Shown here one piece after another: positions 20,218 through 29,706 of a stretch of DNA of 64,000 nt (position 1 is the first letter of the stretch; the number at the start of each line of letters is the position of its first letter). Source of the stretch: Bacteroidota bacterium (GTDB lineage Bacteria; Bacteroidota; Ignavibacteria; UBA10030; SZUA-254). The notes beneath the pieces are model-generated. The model had not been told where the DNA came from. It worked only from the letters and a program-made list of their open reading frames with translations, and made no database searches. The position numbers and the translations under genes were made by a program. The stretch covers positions 1 through 64,000 of the forward strand of contig JAGVIE010000050.1 of assembly GCA_020056225.1 (NCBI GenBank). The letters are read 5' to 3'.

Positions 20218-20853
20218 TTACCACGCACTCCCAAAACTCAACGTGATATAAAATCCGCCGAACTGTTTTTTAATTGTATTGGTCATACTTCGAATCCCGC
20301 CGCTTACCGGAACAATATAATACCTGATATTCAAACCCAATAAAGTCGAGCGCTCGGAGCCAAAGTAAACACCGCCGCCGATGTAACCACCAAGAGTGTA
20401 TTTAGGGCGTCCTTTACCGATGGCTTGGAAATATTCCATGTCGTATGGGAATACGTATATCATCGTCGGTCCGGCAGCCGCTGTTATGTATGGTCGGAAA
20501 TTATCTACTATATCGTCTTTAAATAATCGCTGCTGAACGCCAATGTAGAGTGGAAGGACGAGAAACCTATTGACCTTTCCCGGTGTAAAAGTCTGGCTCG
20601 TGTAATAATCGATGTACTCGACTTCATTTTCGTCGGCAGCTTCGGAGATTGAAAATTCCATGAAGCCTGAAAAATTATCGGAATATTCATGGCGGTAGAA
20701 TGTCCCGAGACCGATACCGTTGGTAGAGAGCAAAATATCCACGCCCCATGCGTGCTTCCGGATTGTAGAATCCTGAGCGTTAAGAGATTGGACTGAAATA
20801 GATAATGTTAATAGTACGATGAATGTTATATATGATTTCAAGCTTGCCTTCAT
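20218..20853 (-). CDS. Outer-membrane beta-barrel protein
   Basis: The 211-residue product has a signal peptide (to about residue 26, SLNAQ) and then alternating amphipathic beta strands with Gly/aromatic turns, for example GVDILLSTNGIGLGTFYRH and YTLGGYIGGGVYFGSE. It ends in strand-like ITLSFGSAW with a terminal aromatic residue, as in proteins recognised by the BAM machinery. This is a small barrel of the OmpW/OmpX-like or PorT-like kind, probably eight strands. It is convergent with the preceding secreted protein gene and 67 bases downstream of rlmI in the same direction. Specific function is not visible. Confidence 0.7.
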   Translation of the reverse strand: MKASLKSYITFIVLLTLSISVQSLNAQDSTIRKHAWGVDILLSTNGIGLGTFYRHEYSDNFSGFMEFSISEAADENEVEYIDYYTSQTFTPGKVNRFLVLPLYIGVQQRLFKDDIVDNFRPYITAAAGPTMIYVFPYDMEYFQAIGKGRPKYTLGGYIGGGVYFGSERSTLLGLNIRYYIVPVSGGIRSMTNTIKKQFGGFYITLSFGSAW

Positions 20854-20919
20854 ATCTGTTCAGATTTAAATTGCTTCACTTCGTTAAGTCTGACAACCCT
20901 TCTCTAATAAATATAACAA

Positions 20920-22089
20920 TTATTCCACGGAAAATATCCCGAACTTAAGATACTTTGTCTCAGGCATGGAAGGGAGAACGGGATGGTCGGGTGCCGCACC
21001 ATGCCATTCAAGTATGCTTATCTTCCTGCCCAAATCGTTTGCGCATTCATTTATAATATCCAAAAAAGTTTCTTCCGTGATGTTGTACGAACAAGAAGCG
21101 GTTGAAAGTATGCCGCCTTTCTTCAAAAGCTTGAGTGCGTTCGTGTGAATTTCTTTGTATCCCCGTTTTGCTTTTCTGACGGTCTTCTTACTTTTAGCGA
21201 ATGATGGAGGATCGAGATTTATTACATCGAATTGTTTGTTCTGATTAACGGCTTGTTCAAGGTATTCGAATGCATCTGAAGTAATGAACTGCGTTTTAGA
21301 TTCGAGCTTATTGAGTTTTGCATTATTTGATGCGCGCTGGATAATCGATTCAGAAACATCAACACCGATAACACTTGCCGCTTCAGCATATGCCGCATGA
21401 AGTGCAAATCCGCCTTCGTTGCAAAAACAATCAAGAACATTTGCGCCCTTCACGTACCGCCTGAATGCCCGTCGGTTTTCACGCTGGTCGAGGAAGAAAC
21501 CGGTTTTTTGTCCTTCAAGTAAATCAATTGTATAATGAATGCCGTACTCCGATATAGTTACCGGTTCAACTGCTCCTCTAAGAATTCCTTTTCGTTGTTC
21601 TAATCCCTCGACGGTGCGGATAAGCGCTTCGTTTCTTTCGACAATTCCTTTTGGATGGAAGAGCGATTCAAGCACGTCACAGATGAGAGTGAGACGTTTA
21701 TCCATTCCAACGGAGAATGTCTGGATAGAAAAATAATCGTTGAACTTGTCGACGATTAATCCGGGTAGGAAATCCCCTTCACCATGAACGAGCCGGAAGG
21801 TGGGGTTATCGTGATAGAATTTTTTCCGAATTTCATGTGCCGTCTCAATGCGTTTGAGGAAAAACTGAAAATCAATCTCTTCCTTCTCACGTGATAATAA
21901 GCGCACTGCGATGAGGGAGTGAGGATTATATGCGCCGATTCCTAATAATTTATTTTGGTGATTTAACAGCTCAACGATATCGCCCGGTTGCGGTTCACCT
22001 TTCACCTCTGCGATTTCATTGCTGAATGCCCAGAGGTGTCCGTTTGCGATGCGGTGGTCTTCGTTTTTTTTGAGAATGACGGTATTCAT
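20920..22089 (-). CDS. rlmI: RlmI-like class I rRNA (cytosine-C5) methyltransferase
   Basis: A 389-residue SAM-dependent methyltransferase. An N-terminal PUA RNA-binding domain (residues 1 to about 75, with ILKKNEDHRIANGHLWAFSN and PGDIVELL) leads to a Rossmann methylase with NVLDCFCNEGGFALHAAY as motif I, VIGVDVSES as motif II, the catalytic DPPSFAK, and the TASCSYN segment with the second conserved cysteine. This set and the length match the YccW/RlmI family, which methylates 23S rRNA. The target base in this organism is an inference. Its transcript may end at the beta-barrel gene. Two palindromic repeats lie just upstream. Confidence 0.85.
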   Translation of the reverse strand: MNTVILKKNEDHRIANGHLWAFSNEIAEVKGEPQPGDIVELLNHQNKLLGIGAYNPHSLIAVRLLSREKEEIDFQFFLKRIETAHEIRKKFYHDNPTFRLVHGEGDFLPGLIVDKFNDYFSIQTFSVGMDKRLTLICDVLESLFHPKGIVERNEALIRTVEGLEQRKGILRGAVEPVTISEYGIHYTIDLLEGQKTGFFLDQRENRRAFRRYVKGANVLDCFCNEGGFALHAAYAEAASVIGVDVSESIIQRASNNAKLNKLESKTQFITSDAFEYLEQAVNQNKQFDVINLDPPSFAKSKKTVRKAKRGYKEIHTNALKLLKKGGILSTASCSYNITEETFLDIINECANDLGRKISILEWHGAAPDHPVLPSMPETKYLKFGIFSVE

Positions 22090-22138
22090 AACATTCTAAG
22101 ATAAGAATACAGATGTGAAATAACAATTAGAATTAAAA

Positions 22139-22215
22139 CAGTCACCCTGAGTTTATCGAAGGGTGACTGAGATATGTTTTACTTATGGTCATCCTTCGAC
22201 AAGCTCAGGATGATC
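22139..22215. repeat. Pair of palindromic REP-like elements, inverted
   Basis: Unit 1 (22139-22169) has perfect arms CAGTCACCCT and AGGGTGACTG around GAGTTTATCGA. Unit 2 (22187-22215) has arms GGTCATCCT and AGGATGATC around TCGACAAGCTC, the reverse complement form of the same core. They face each other across 17 bases between rlmI and the aldolase gene. Two further members lie at 23417-23466 with different arms but the same core. This is the pattern of dispersed palindromic repeats, which may also act as transcript ends. Confidence 0.8.
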
Positions 22216-22232
22216 ATCAAAGTATTTATTAA

Positions 22233-23291
22233 TTATGCAACCGTTACATCCTTGCAAAGATAAACATCCTGTATGGCATTGAGAATTTTTACTCCTTCAT
22301 TCATCGGTTTCTGGAATGCTTTCCTTCCGGAAATCAATCCCATGCCGCCTGCACGTTTGTTAATTACTGCGGTGCGAACAGCATCTGCTAAATCGGATGC
22401 GCCTTTCGATTCACCGCCGGAGTTGATCAATCCCATCCTGCCCATGTAGCAGTTTGCCACTTGATACCGGCACAGATCGATGGGGTGATCGGTCGTAAGC
22501 TCTGAGTACACTTTAGCATGTGTTTTTCCAAACTTGAGCGCGTTATATCCGCCGTTGTTCTCAGGCAATTTTTGCTTGATGATGTCTGCTTCGATAGTAA
22601 CACCGAGGTGGTTTCCTTGTCCGGTTAGATCGGCTGAAACATGGTAATCTTTCTCCGGTGTCTTGAAGGCAGGGTTTCTGAGATAGCACCAGAGAATTGT
22701 TGTCATACCCATCTCATGTGCCTGCTGAAATGCAAGCCCGACTTCCTGAATCTGCCGCTTTGCTTCAGGTGAACCGAAATAAATCGTTGCGCCCACAGCG
22801 ACCGCACCCATATCGAATGCCTGCTTCACTCTGCCGAACATTATCTGGTCGTATGTGTTTGGATATGAGATGAACTCGTTATGATTGATTTTCAATATGA
22901 ACGGAATCTTATGCGCATACTTTCTGGCAACAGCGCCGAGGACCCCGAGCGTTGAGGCAACAGCGTTGCATCCGCCTTCAATGGCGAGCTTGACGATATT
23001 TTCAGGATCGAAATAAATCGGGTTGGGTGCGAACGATGCACCGGCAGAATGCTCGATGCCCTGATCGACAGGCAGTATTGAGACGTACCCGGTGTGTGCT
23101 AATCGCCCTTGGTGGATCATCCAGTTCAAGCTTTTAAGAACAGGAGTCGGACGGTCTGAAAGCGCGAACACTTTGTCGATATAATCCGGTCCGGGAAGAA
23201 TTAATGTTTCTTTAGGAATACCCTTGCTTTTGTACTCAAGCAGGTTCTTTGCATCTTTGTCTAATAGTTTTTCTATTTCGTTGAATGTCAT
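22233..23291 (-). CDS. fbaB: Class I fructose-bisphosphate aldolase (DhnA/FbaB type)
   Basis: This 352-residue enzyme is expected to cleave fructose 1,6-bisphosphate to dihydroxyacetone phosphate and glyceraldehyde 3-phosphate through a Schiff base. The [15 protein letters not shown] block, [25 protein letters not shown], the ADIIKQKLP segment with the likely Schiff-base lysine, and the C-terminal [19 protein letters not shown] phosphate-binding motifs identify the archaeal-type FbaB family. Length fits. It lies between two groups of palindromic repeats and is probably transcribed alone. The paired role with a class II aldolase, in glycolysis or gluconeogenesis, cannot be judged here. Confidence 0.9.
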   Translation of the reverse strand: MTFNEIEKLLDKDAKNLLEYKSKGIPKETLILPGPDYIDKVFALSDRPTPVLKSLNWMIHQGRLAHTGYVSILPVDQGIEHSAGASFAPNPIYFDPENIVKLAIEGGCNAVASTLGVLGAVARKYAHKIPFILKINHNEFISYPNTYDQIMFGRVKQAFDMGAVAVGATIYFGSPEAKRQIQEVGLAFQQAHEMGMTTILWCYLRNPAFKTPEKDYHVSADLTGQGNHLGVTIEADIIKQKLPENNGGYNALKFGKTHAKVYSELTTDHPIDLCRYQVANCYMGRMGLINSGGESKGASDLADAVRTAVINKRAGGMGLISGRKAFQKPMNEGVKILNAIQDVYLCKDVTVA

Positions 23292-23416
23292 GATAGCTCC
23301 GTTCGGTGGAATAAAATTGATTTTCTAATAGTGTCAAGTTTTGATTGATTTAATATAAGAAAAAGGAGGGAAAAGGTAAAACTATAGCTGGGATCGCCAA
23401 AAGGTCTGAGGCAGTG

Positions 23417-23466
23417 TCACATTGAGCTTGTCGAAATGTGAAATAAAGCCTTTGATAAGCTCAGGC
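23417..23466. repeat. Second pair of palindromic REP-like elements
   Basis: Unit 3 (23417-23441) has arms TCACATT and AATGTGA around GAGCTTGTCGA. Unit 4 (23448-23466) has arms GCCT and AGGC around TTGATAAGCTC. Compared with the units at 22.1 kb the arms differ on both sides in a matched way, so the hairpin is kept. The pair is again inverted, in the space between the aldolase start and the end of the next minus-strand gene. Confidence 0.75.
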
Positions 23467-23505
23467 AGACAATAATATTTTCTTTTTGGACAACCCTATA
23501 TCGCA

Positions 23506-24831
23506 TTATCTGATGAGGATCATTTTCTTTGTTTGGATAAATCCTGTCATCTGAATCTGATAAATGTACACTCCGCTCGATACTCCTTCCGCGTTCCACT
23601 CAAATTCATAACTACCCGGCTGTTTTAGTTCGTTTATTAGTGTCGCAATCTCTCGTCCCAACACATCAAAAACTTTTAGCGTCACCAATCCCAAATCTCT
23701 AATCTCGAATCTTATATTTGTTGCTGGATTGAACGGATTAGGATAATTTTGAGCAAGATAAAAATTTGTAGGCAATTCTAATTCATGTTCCTTGACACTA
23801 GTCACTAAGTCAAGTCGAAGAAGTGCATTGTTTGTTCCCATTGCATATACAACTTTTTCATTATGGAGAACATTCACTCGTGTTATATTGGAATTAAGTC
23901 CACTTTCGAAGGCACTCCATGCTGTTCCTCCATCCATTGTTTGCCAGATCCTGCCGCAACAACCTGTTACCCAGCCTGTATCTTGATTAAGAAACTCTAC
24001 ATCAAATATTTCTCCTGTTCCATTGATAACTGAACCATTCCACTTAGTACCACCATTTGAAGTCCAGCCAAAAATTCCATCAGAAGAAATTGTAAATGCC
24101 CTACTTGAATCAATAGCGTCTACAGCACACATTAGTCCAGCAACTATTTTACCCTGCGCTACGGTATCTCCCTGATACAACCATGTGTATCCTCCATCGG
24201 TAGTTCCGTCAATAATTCCCGTATCAGTGAACCAAGGATTAACCGTACAACTTACCCAACCAGCATTTCTACTCCCAAAATGTATATCTGAACATCCTCT
24301 TAACAGTGTTGTGGTATCTATTCTCGACCAGCTTTTTCCACCATCCGTCGTCAACCATGAATATTCGTTGACTGCAATTCCTTCCTCGGCATTAAAAAAG
24401 AAAATCCCCCCAAATGGCCATCCCCAATGTTTATTTGAGACACTCGTTGAATCCCAAGTTATTCCTCCATTAGTGGTTATTAAGAGTTCCCCTCGTGCGT
24501 CTCCGAGTATCCAACAATGCATCGAATCAATAGCAAATATTTTTACAAAACGAGAAACGTTGAAATACTCCTGCTGTAATACCCATCCATACCCTCCGTC
24601 AGTTGTTTTGAATAGTTTATTATAGACATTACCAACAGAATCAAATTTATTTGTTATTACCCAACCAGTGCTTTTTGTTATAAATACTCCACACGATAAA
24701 TCAACGATTGTATCACCAGTTGAAAATTGTGGATTTATTTTTATCCAGTCCTGGGAAAAAGAATTCCCAATATAAAATGGAGAAAATAAAATAATGGAAA
24801 TTATTGTTTTAAGGATCATGGCTTTCATCAT
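23506..24831 (-). CDS. Secreted YCF48/BNR-like beta-propeller protein with T9SS sorting domain
   Basis: A 441-residue exported protein. A signal peptide (to about residue 27, NSFSQD) precedes repeated propeller blades with the pattern LFKTTDGGYGW, LLITTNGGITW, SWLTTDGGKSW, GTTDGGYTW and IWQTMDGGTAW, the typical Asp-box/YCF48 motif of sialidase-like and HCF136-like propellers. The end is a type IX sorting domain (LAQNYPNPFNPATN, VTLKVFDVLGRE, TKKMILIR). Two ATGs at the start (24831 and 24828) are equally possible. No catalytic residues of sialidases are evident, so it is likely a binding or structural protein. It stands divergent to the HAD phosphatase gene. Confidence 0.8.
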   Translation of the reverse strand: MMKAMILKTIISIILFSPFYIGNSFSQDWIKINPQFSTGDTIVDLSCGVFITKSTGWVITNKFDSVGNVYNKLFKTTDGGYGWVLQQEYFNVSRFVKIFAIDSMHCWILGDARGELLITTNGGITWDSTSVSNKHWGWPFGGIFFFNAEEGIAVNEYSWLTTDGGKSWSRIDTTTLLRGCSDIHFGSRNAGWVSCTVNPWFTDTGIIDGTTDGGYTWLYQGDTVAQGKIVAGLMCAVDAIDSSRAFTISSDGIFGWTSNGGTKWNGSVINGTGEIFDVEFLNQDTGWVTGCCGRIWQTMDGGTAWSAFESGLNSNITRVNVLHNEKVVYAMGTNNALLRLDLVTSVKEHELELPTNFYLAQNYPNPFNPATNIRFEIRDLGLVTLKVFDVLGREIATLINELKQPGSYEFEWNAEGVSSGVYIYQIQMTGFIQTKKMILIR

Positions 24832-25114
24832 TTCTCTTAAATGAAATAATCCATTCCGTTATTCTCAGACTTATAAGACACAAGTAGTCGTGTTTTCATC
24901 ATCAGGTATTGTCTATTTAGACAAGTTATATTTCGCTCCTTCATTCAAACCTCACGCAAGAATATAAAACTAAATTCGGTGAGTGTCAATACTTTTGAAA
25001 AATATTTATTCCCCGCAGAAACACATATCCCAAATCTCAGATCTCATATTGCATCTTTCTCTTTTGTATCTTTCTCTTTGTTTCTCCACTCACTTTTAGG
25101 TATATTTTATCACC

Positions 25115-25771
25115 ATGAAACGCATTTCCTGCATTATTTTCGATCTTGACGGCACTTTAACCCAAACTAACGAGCTTATTTTTGCCACATTCAATCATGT
25201 TGCAAAAAAATATATGGGAAAGATTTATACGCCAGTTGAAATCACAACAATGTTCGGTCCTCCGGAGGATATAGCAATTGAGCGGCTCGTAGGTAAAGAT
25301 AGAATCGATGAAGCGATGGATGATTTTTATTCATTCTACGAAAAACATCATCCCCGAATGGCGAACGCTTATGACGGCATTCGTGAGATGCTGGATTATT
25401 TGAAGTCGAAGGGGTTGCTTTTGGCAATCTTCACAGGCAAAGGAAAACGAAGCACGCTCGTCTCACTTGATATGCTTGGAATAAAAAATTATTTCGATAT
25501 CATCATCACGGGTAATGATGTGGATAATCATAAACCATCCGGCGATGGTATCCGGAAAGTAATGGCGAAATTAGGACTCGAACCCGATCAGGTGTTGATG
25601 GTGGGCGATGCGGTGGCAGATGTTCGGGCGGCACGCGAGACAGGGGTTCAGATAGCTGCTGTTCTTTGGGATTCTTACGGAAAAGAAAAAGTATTGGAGA
25701 TGGATGTAGATTACAAGTTTCATAATGTCCCTGAATTTATCGAGTGGCTGAAAACATTCATCTCGGTGTAA
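25115..25771 (+). CDS. HAD-family phosphatase, phosphoglycolate phosphatase-like
   Basis: A 218-residue hydrolase with all four HAD motifs: FDLDGTLTQT near residue 9 (nucleophile and acid Asp), FTGKGKRST (motif II Thr), the lysine in NHKPSGDGI (motif III) and MVGDAVADVRAA (motif IV acidic pair). A helical cap lies between motifs I and II. This is the layout of the Gph/PpaX group that dephosphorylates small phosphoesters such as 2-phosphoglycolate or hydrolyses pyrophosphate. The substrate is not determined. It is followed at 57 bases by an oxidoreductase gene on the same strand, with which it may form an operon. Confidence 0.85.
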   Translation: MKRISCIIFDLDGTLTQTNELIFATFNHVAKKYMGKIYTPVEITTMFGPPEDIAIERLVGKDRIDEAMDDFYSFYEKHHPRMANAYDGIREMLDYLKSKGLLLAIFTGKGKRSTLVSLDMLGIKNYFDIIITGNDVDNHKPSGDGIRKVMAKLGLEPDQVLMVGDAVADVRAARETGVQIAAVLWDSYGKEKVLEMDVDYKFHNVPEFIEWLKTFISV

Positions 25772-25828
25772 AATTAATTCCATTCTTGTAACTCAGTTTA
25801 ACTATTCAAAAAATTATCGGAAATAAAT

Positions 25829-26821
25829 ATGGAAAAATTACCTATCGGTGTTATCGGTGTCGGTCATCTTGGCGGATTGCACGCGAAAATGTTTGCAGAC
25901 ATCCCAACCTGCACATTGGTCGGCGTGTTCGATGCAAATTCTGAACGTGCACAGCACATCGCAAATGAATATAAGACAAAAGTGTTTTCTTCGGCGACGG
26001 AACTTTTGAAGAATGTAAAAGCTGTAAGCATAGCCACGCCGACCAGCTCGCATTATGAAATTGCAAAGATCGCAATCGAACATGGGGTTCATCTATTCAT
26101 AGAAAAACCAATCACCCAAACTACCCAAGAAGCTGAGACGGTGGTTCAACTTGCGAAACAAAAAAGATTGCTGATACAGGTGGGACATATCGAACGATTT
26201 AATCCGGCACTTCTTGCTTTGGAAACCTATAATCTCAAACCGATGTTTATAGAATCACACAGGCTGGCACAATTCAATCCGCGCGGAACAGATGTCGCCG
26301 TTGTGCTCGATCTGATGATACACGACATCGATATAATTCTAAGCTTGGTTCGCTCTCCGGTTCGGTCGATCGAGGCAAACGGCCTTGCCGTTGTGTCAGA
26401 TCATATCGATATAGCAAACGCGCGGCTACAGTTCGAGAATGGGTGTGTTGCAAATGTAACTGCGAGCAGAATATCACAGAATAAGATGCGCAAGATGCGC
26501 CTCTTCCAGCGGGACGCATATCTGTCGATCGATTTTTCGGAAGGGCAAACAGAAATTTTCCGGCTAATAGATGAGAACGAGGATATTCCAAATCTGACGA
26601 TGCAATTGGGGCAGATACAAGCCGGCACAAAAAACCGGAAAATTGTTTATGAACGACCGGAAACAAAAGAAGTAAACGCTCTCAAGTATGAATTGGGATT
26701 ATTCGTTAATTCGGTGATGAACGGTACAGAACCTGTTGTAAGCGGACAGGATGGATTACAGGCGCTGAAAGTTGCACATGATATCATGGAGAAGATAAGT
26801 AGCCAAAGGTTATCGCTGTAA
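25829..26821 (+). CDS. Gfo/Idh/MocA-family NAD(P)-dependent oxidoreductase
   Basis: A 330-residue dehydrogenase. The N-terminal Rossmann fold shows GVIGVGHLGGLHAKMF (GxGxxG) and the family motif EKPIT near residue 93. The C-terminal alpha/beta domain has VGHIERFNPA and a MIHDIDIIL motif that carries the usual catalytic HD pair. The IERFNP motif recalls enzymes of UDP-amino-sugar metabolism such as UDP-GlcNAc 3-dehydrogenase, but no aminotransferase partner or lipid A gene is next to it, so the substrate stays open. Its stop codon overlaps the ATG of the CCA-adding enzyme by one base, indicating translational coupling. Confidence 0.85.
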   Translation: MEKLPIGVIGVGHLGGLHAKMFADIPTCTLVGVFDANSERAQHIANEYKTKVFSSATELLKNVKAVSIATPTSSHYEIAKIAIEHGVHLFIEKPITQTTQEAETVVQLAKQKRLLIQVGHIERFNPALLALETYNLKPMFIESHRLAQFNPRGTDVAVVLDLMIHDIDIILSLVRSPVRSIEANGLAVVSDHIDIANARLQFENGCVANVTASRISQNKMRKMRLFQRDAYLSIDFSEGQTEIFRLIDENEDIPNLTMQLGQIQAGTKNRKIVYERPETKEVNALKYELGLFVNSVMNGTEPVVSGQDGLQALKVAHDIMEKISSQRLSL

Positions 26822-28242
26822 TGAAAAATGATTTGCAAAAAAATATTGAACTGACCCAGCCGATCCTTCTTCAAATCGGTTCAATTGCCGATGAACAGGG
26901 AATTGAAGCGTATGTGGTTGGCGGATATGTCCGCGATAAGCTTCTCGGCAAAGAAGTGAAAGATATCGATATCGTTGTTCTTGGAGATGGAATTAGCTTT
27001 GCGAGGATAGTCGCCGATATCATCGGCCATAAGAACGTAATCACTTTTGAAAAATTCGGGACAGCCATGCTGCCGCTCGAAGATGGCAAGATCGAATTTG
27101 TATCTGCGCGCGAAGAAAGCTACGAACGGGAATCGCGCAAGCCGAAAGTTACAAAAGCTTCACTTGAAAGCGATCTCGCCCGGCGTGATTTCACAATCAA
27201 TACAATCGCCGTCTCACTTAACCGGAGCAATCGTGGAGAGTTGATCGACCGGTTTGAGGGGATTTCGGATCTGCAAAAGAAAATACTTCGTACGCCTCTT
27301 GAGCCGGAAAAAACTTTCGATGACGATCCGCTCAGGATGATGCGCGCGATTCGGTTCGCTTCGCAATTACATTTTAACATCGATGAAAAAACATACCATG
27401 CGATCTGCGCAATGGCAGATCGGATCGCGATCGTATCGATGGAGCGAATTACCGATGAATTTTTTAAAATTCTCGCTTCATCAAAACCTTCCATCGGGTT
27501 GAAGTTATTTAACGAAACCGGATTGGCAGCGCATGTCTTTCCGGAACTCGTTGATATGGTCGGTATCGATCAGCGAAAAGATTACCATCATAAAGACGTT
27601 TTTCTCCATACGATGAAAGTTGTAGACAGTATCAGCCAGACGGCCGAAAACGTTTGGCTGCGTTTTGTAGGACTTGTTCATGATATTGCGAAGCCAAAGA
27701 CGAAGGCATTTAAGGAAGAAATCGGCTGGACTTTTCATGGTCATGAGGAAATCGGCGCACGGATGATGAAACAGATTTTTCGCCGAATGCGTTTGCCGAT
27801 GGACAAACTCCCGTATGTTGAGAAGCTCGTTCGTCTTCATCTTCGTCCAATGGTTTTGGTGAGTGAAGAGATTACAGATTCTGCTGTCCGGCGAGTCATG
27901 TTCGAAGCAGGTGAAGATGTCGATGATCTTATGCTGTTATGCCGCGCCGATATTACATCTCAAAATCCTCAACGTGTCGCTCAATATTTACAGAACTATG
28001 AGAATGTTATCCAAAAGATGAAGGAAGTTGAGGAGAAGGATAAGATTCGGAATTGGCAGCCGCCGGTGCGCGGAAACGAAATAATGGAGGTTTGCAACAT
28101 TAATCCAAGTCCGTTAGTCGGTGTCTTAAAGAAGAAGATTGAAGACGCAATCCTGGATGGAATTATTCCAAATGACCATGATGCCGCGCTTCAATATCTG
28201 CTGAAAATCAAGGATGATATTCTAAAAGAATATTTCGAATAA
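26821..28242 (+). CDS. cca: CCA tRNA nucleotidyltransferase with HD domain
   Basis: This 473-residue enzyme adds or repairs the CCA end of tRNAs, or belongs to the closely related poly(A) polymerases. The head has GGYVRDKLLGKEVKDIDIVV with the catalytic acidic pair DID and later RRDFTINTIAV, with DPLRMMRAIRFAS as the nucleotide-binding neck. A C-terminal HD phosphohydrolase domain follows (HHKDVFLHTMK, GLVHDIAKP), as in many bacterial long forms. The start ATG overlaps the preceding stop. CCA-adding activity versus poly(A) polymerase cannot be separated by eye, but the former is more usual for this architecture. Confidence 0.88.
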   Translation: MKNDLQKNIELTQPILLQIGSIADEQGIEAYVVGGYVRDKLLGKEVKDIDIVVLGDGISFARIVADIIGHKNVITFEKFGTAMLPLEDGKIEFVSAREESYERESRKPKVTKASLESDLARRDFTINTIAVSLNRSNRGELIDRFEGISDLQKKILRTPLEPEKTFDDDPLRMMRAIRFASQLHFNIDEKTYHAICAMADRIAIVSMERITDEFFKILASSKPSIGLKLFNETGLAAHVFPELVDMVGIDQRKDYHHKDVFLHTMKVVDSISQTAENVWLRFVGLVHDIAKPKTKAFKEEIGWTFHGHEEIGARMMKQIFRRMRLPMDKLPYVEKLVRLHLRPMVLVSEEITDSAVRRVMFEAGEDVDDLMLLCRADITSQNPQRVAQYLQNYENVIQKMKEVEEKDKIRNWQPPVRGNEIMEVCNINPSPLVGVLKKKIEDAILDGIIPNDHDAALQYLLKIKDDILKEYFE

Positions 28243-28344
28243 TGATATAACATATTGTAACTTTTTATGAATCAAATCGTTAAAGAGGGTATCTTTTCGA
28301 GCCCTGTCAAACGCTCACATTAACAAAAAATTGGAGTCTTTCTA

Positions 28345-29664
28345 ATGAAGCTGTTCTCAGTCACGCTCTTACTGGTTGCTTTTATAACATTAACGAATGC
28401 ACAGCAACCTACGATTCTCACGCTCGATCAAGCGATCAAACTTGCACTCGAGAATAATTTATCAGTCATCAAGGCACAAAATAATGTTGATGCCGCTCAA
28501 AGTAGTGTCCTTGCGGCTTATGGAAGTTATCTTCCAACATTGTCTGCGTCGGGAAGTTGGGATCGCACAAAAAGTGATGCTGCCGCTACCGCTTTACAGC
28601 CGGCAGTTTCTTCTATTGGTAATTCATTTCGGGCAGGTGTTAGCCTCGGCTACACTATATTCGATGGCTTTCGGCGTGAAGCAAGCTTCAACAGAACGAC
28701 TGCATCGGCTACCGCTACTGAGCAAACAGCAGTCAGAATGCGACAGTCAATTCGGTTTCAAACCGAGTCGGAATTCCTGAATATTTTAAGACTCGAGCAA
28801 TTGGTAAAAGTCAGTGAAGAAAATTTGAAACGAGATCAAAGACAGCTTGAGCGAATCACCGAATCGAACCGGGTTGGTGCGCTCTCGCTTGCCGATGTCT
28901 ACCGGCAGCAATCGCAAGTTGCAACCGACGAATTGAATGTGATCAATGCGCAGAATAATTACAATAAAGCAAAAGCCGATTTGATAGCATTGATCGGTTT
29001 GGATATGAGCACCGAATACCAGTTTGCCGATGACGGACTTTCGATTATGATCGACCCGAGTGAATTGAAAGCGTCGGCAGAAAAGTATAAAAATTTTGAA
29101 GACCTTGTTCAACGAGCTACAACAGCACGTCCTGATTATCTTGCCGCGAGAGAGAGTTTCAATGCTTCCGAGTCCGGCGTCACGAGCGCCCGCAGCGGAT
29201 ATTTCCCACGTATCTCCGCATCAGCGGGATATGGTTTATCGAATTCAGAGTTATCCAAACTTTCAGACAATAAGAGTCTTTCTTGGGGAGTCGGCATTAG
29301 CTGGAGTATTTTCGATGCCTTCCAGACAAATGAAGCTTTACAAACTGCTATCGTTACAAAGAAAAATTCTGAAACATCGTTGAAACAAGCTGAGCGTGAA
29401 ATTGGTGTCGAGATAAAAAAAACATTGCTCGATCTTGAAGCCGCACGGAAACAAGTGGAAGTGAGTCAGAAGGGGCTACGGTCGGCAACAGAGGACAGGA
29501 AGATCGCAGAGGAACGGTATAATCTAGGCGCAGGCACATTACTAGATCTTCTCACGGCTAATGCGAATTTTGTAAACGCTGAAGCGAATACGATCAATTC
29601 ATCTTTTTCGTACAATATCGCAAAGCGTAATATGGAATATGTTATAGGTGAGCGAGCAAATTAA
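28345..29664 (+). CDS. TolC-family outer-membrane efflux protein
   Basis: First gene of a six-gene export operon. The 439-residue product has a signal peptide (to about residue 19, LTNAQ) and then two repeats of the OEP fold: TLDQAIKLALENNLSVIKAQ at the start and a second TTARPDYLAARES helix region, with long coiled-coil segments such as QLERITESNRVGALSLADVYRQ. Together these form the trimeric tunnel across the outer membrane. A strong GGAG lies before the ATG. The next gene, a membrane-fusion protein, follows after 42 bases. Confidence 0.9.
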   Translation: MKLFSVTLLLVAFITLTNAQQPTILTLDQAIKLALENNLSVIKAQNNVDAAQSSVLAAYGSYLPTLSASGSWDRTKSDAAATALQPAVSSIGNSFRAGVSLGYTIFDGFRREASFNRTTASATATEQTAVRMRQSIRFQTESEFLNILRLEQLVKVSEENLKRDQRQLERITESNRVGALSLADVYRQQSQVATDELNVINAQNNYNKAKADLIALIGLDMSTEYQFADDGLSIMIDPSELKASAEKYKNFEDLVQRATTARPDYLAARESFNASESGVTSARSGYFPRISASAGYGLSNSELSKLSDNKSLSWGVGISWSIFDAFQTNEALQTAIVTKKNSETSLKQAEREIGVEIKKTLLDLEAARKQVEVSQKGLRSATEDRKIAEERYNLGAGTLLDLLTANANFVNAEANTINSSFSYNIAKRNMEYVIGERAN

Positions 29665-29706
29665 ATTTTTATAAACAAGTTTCAGGATATGCAGGAGTAA
29701 TAAATT

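Noticed and set aside
23506-24831. Sialidase activity of the propeller protein
   Set aside because: Only Asp-box-like blade motifs are seen; the catalytic Arg triad and Tyr/Glu pair were not found.
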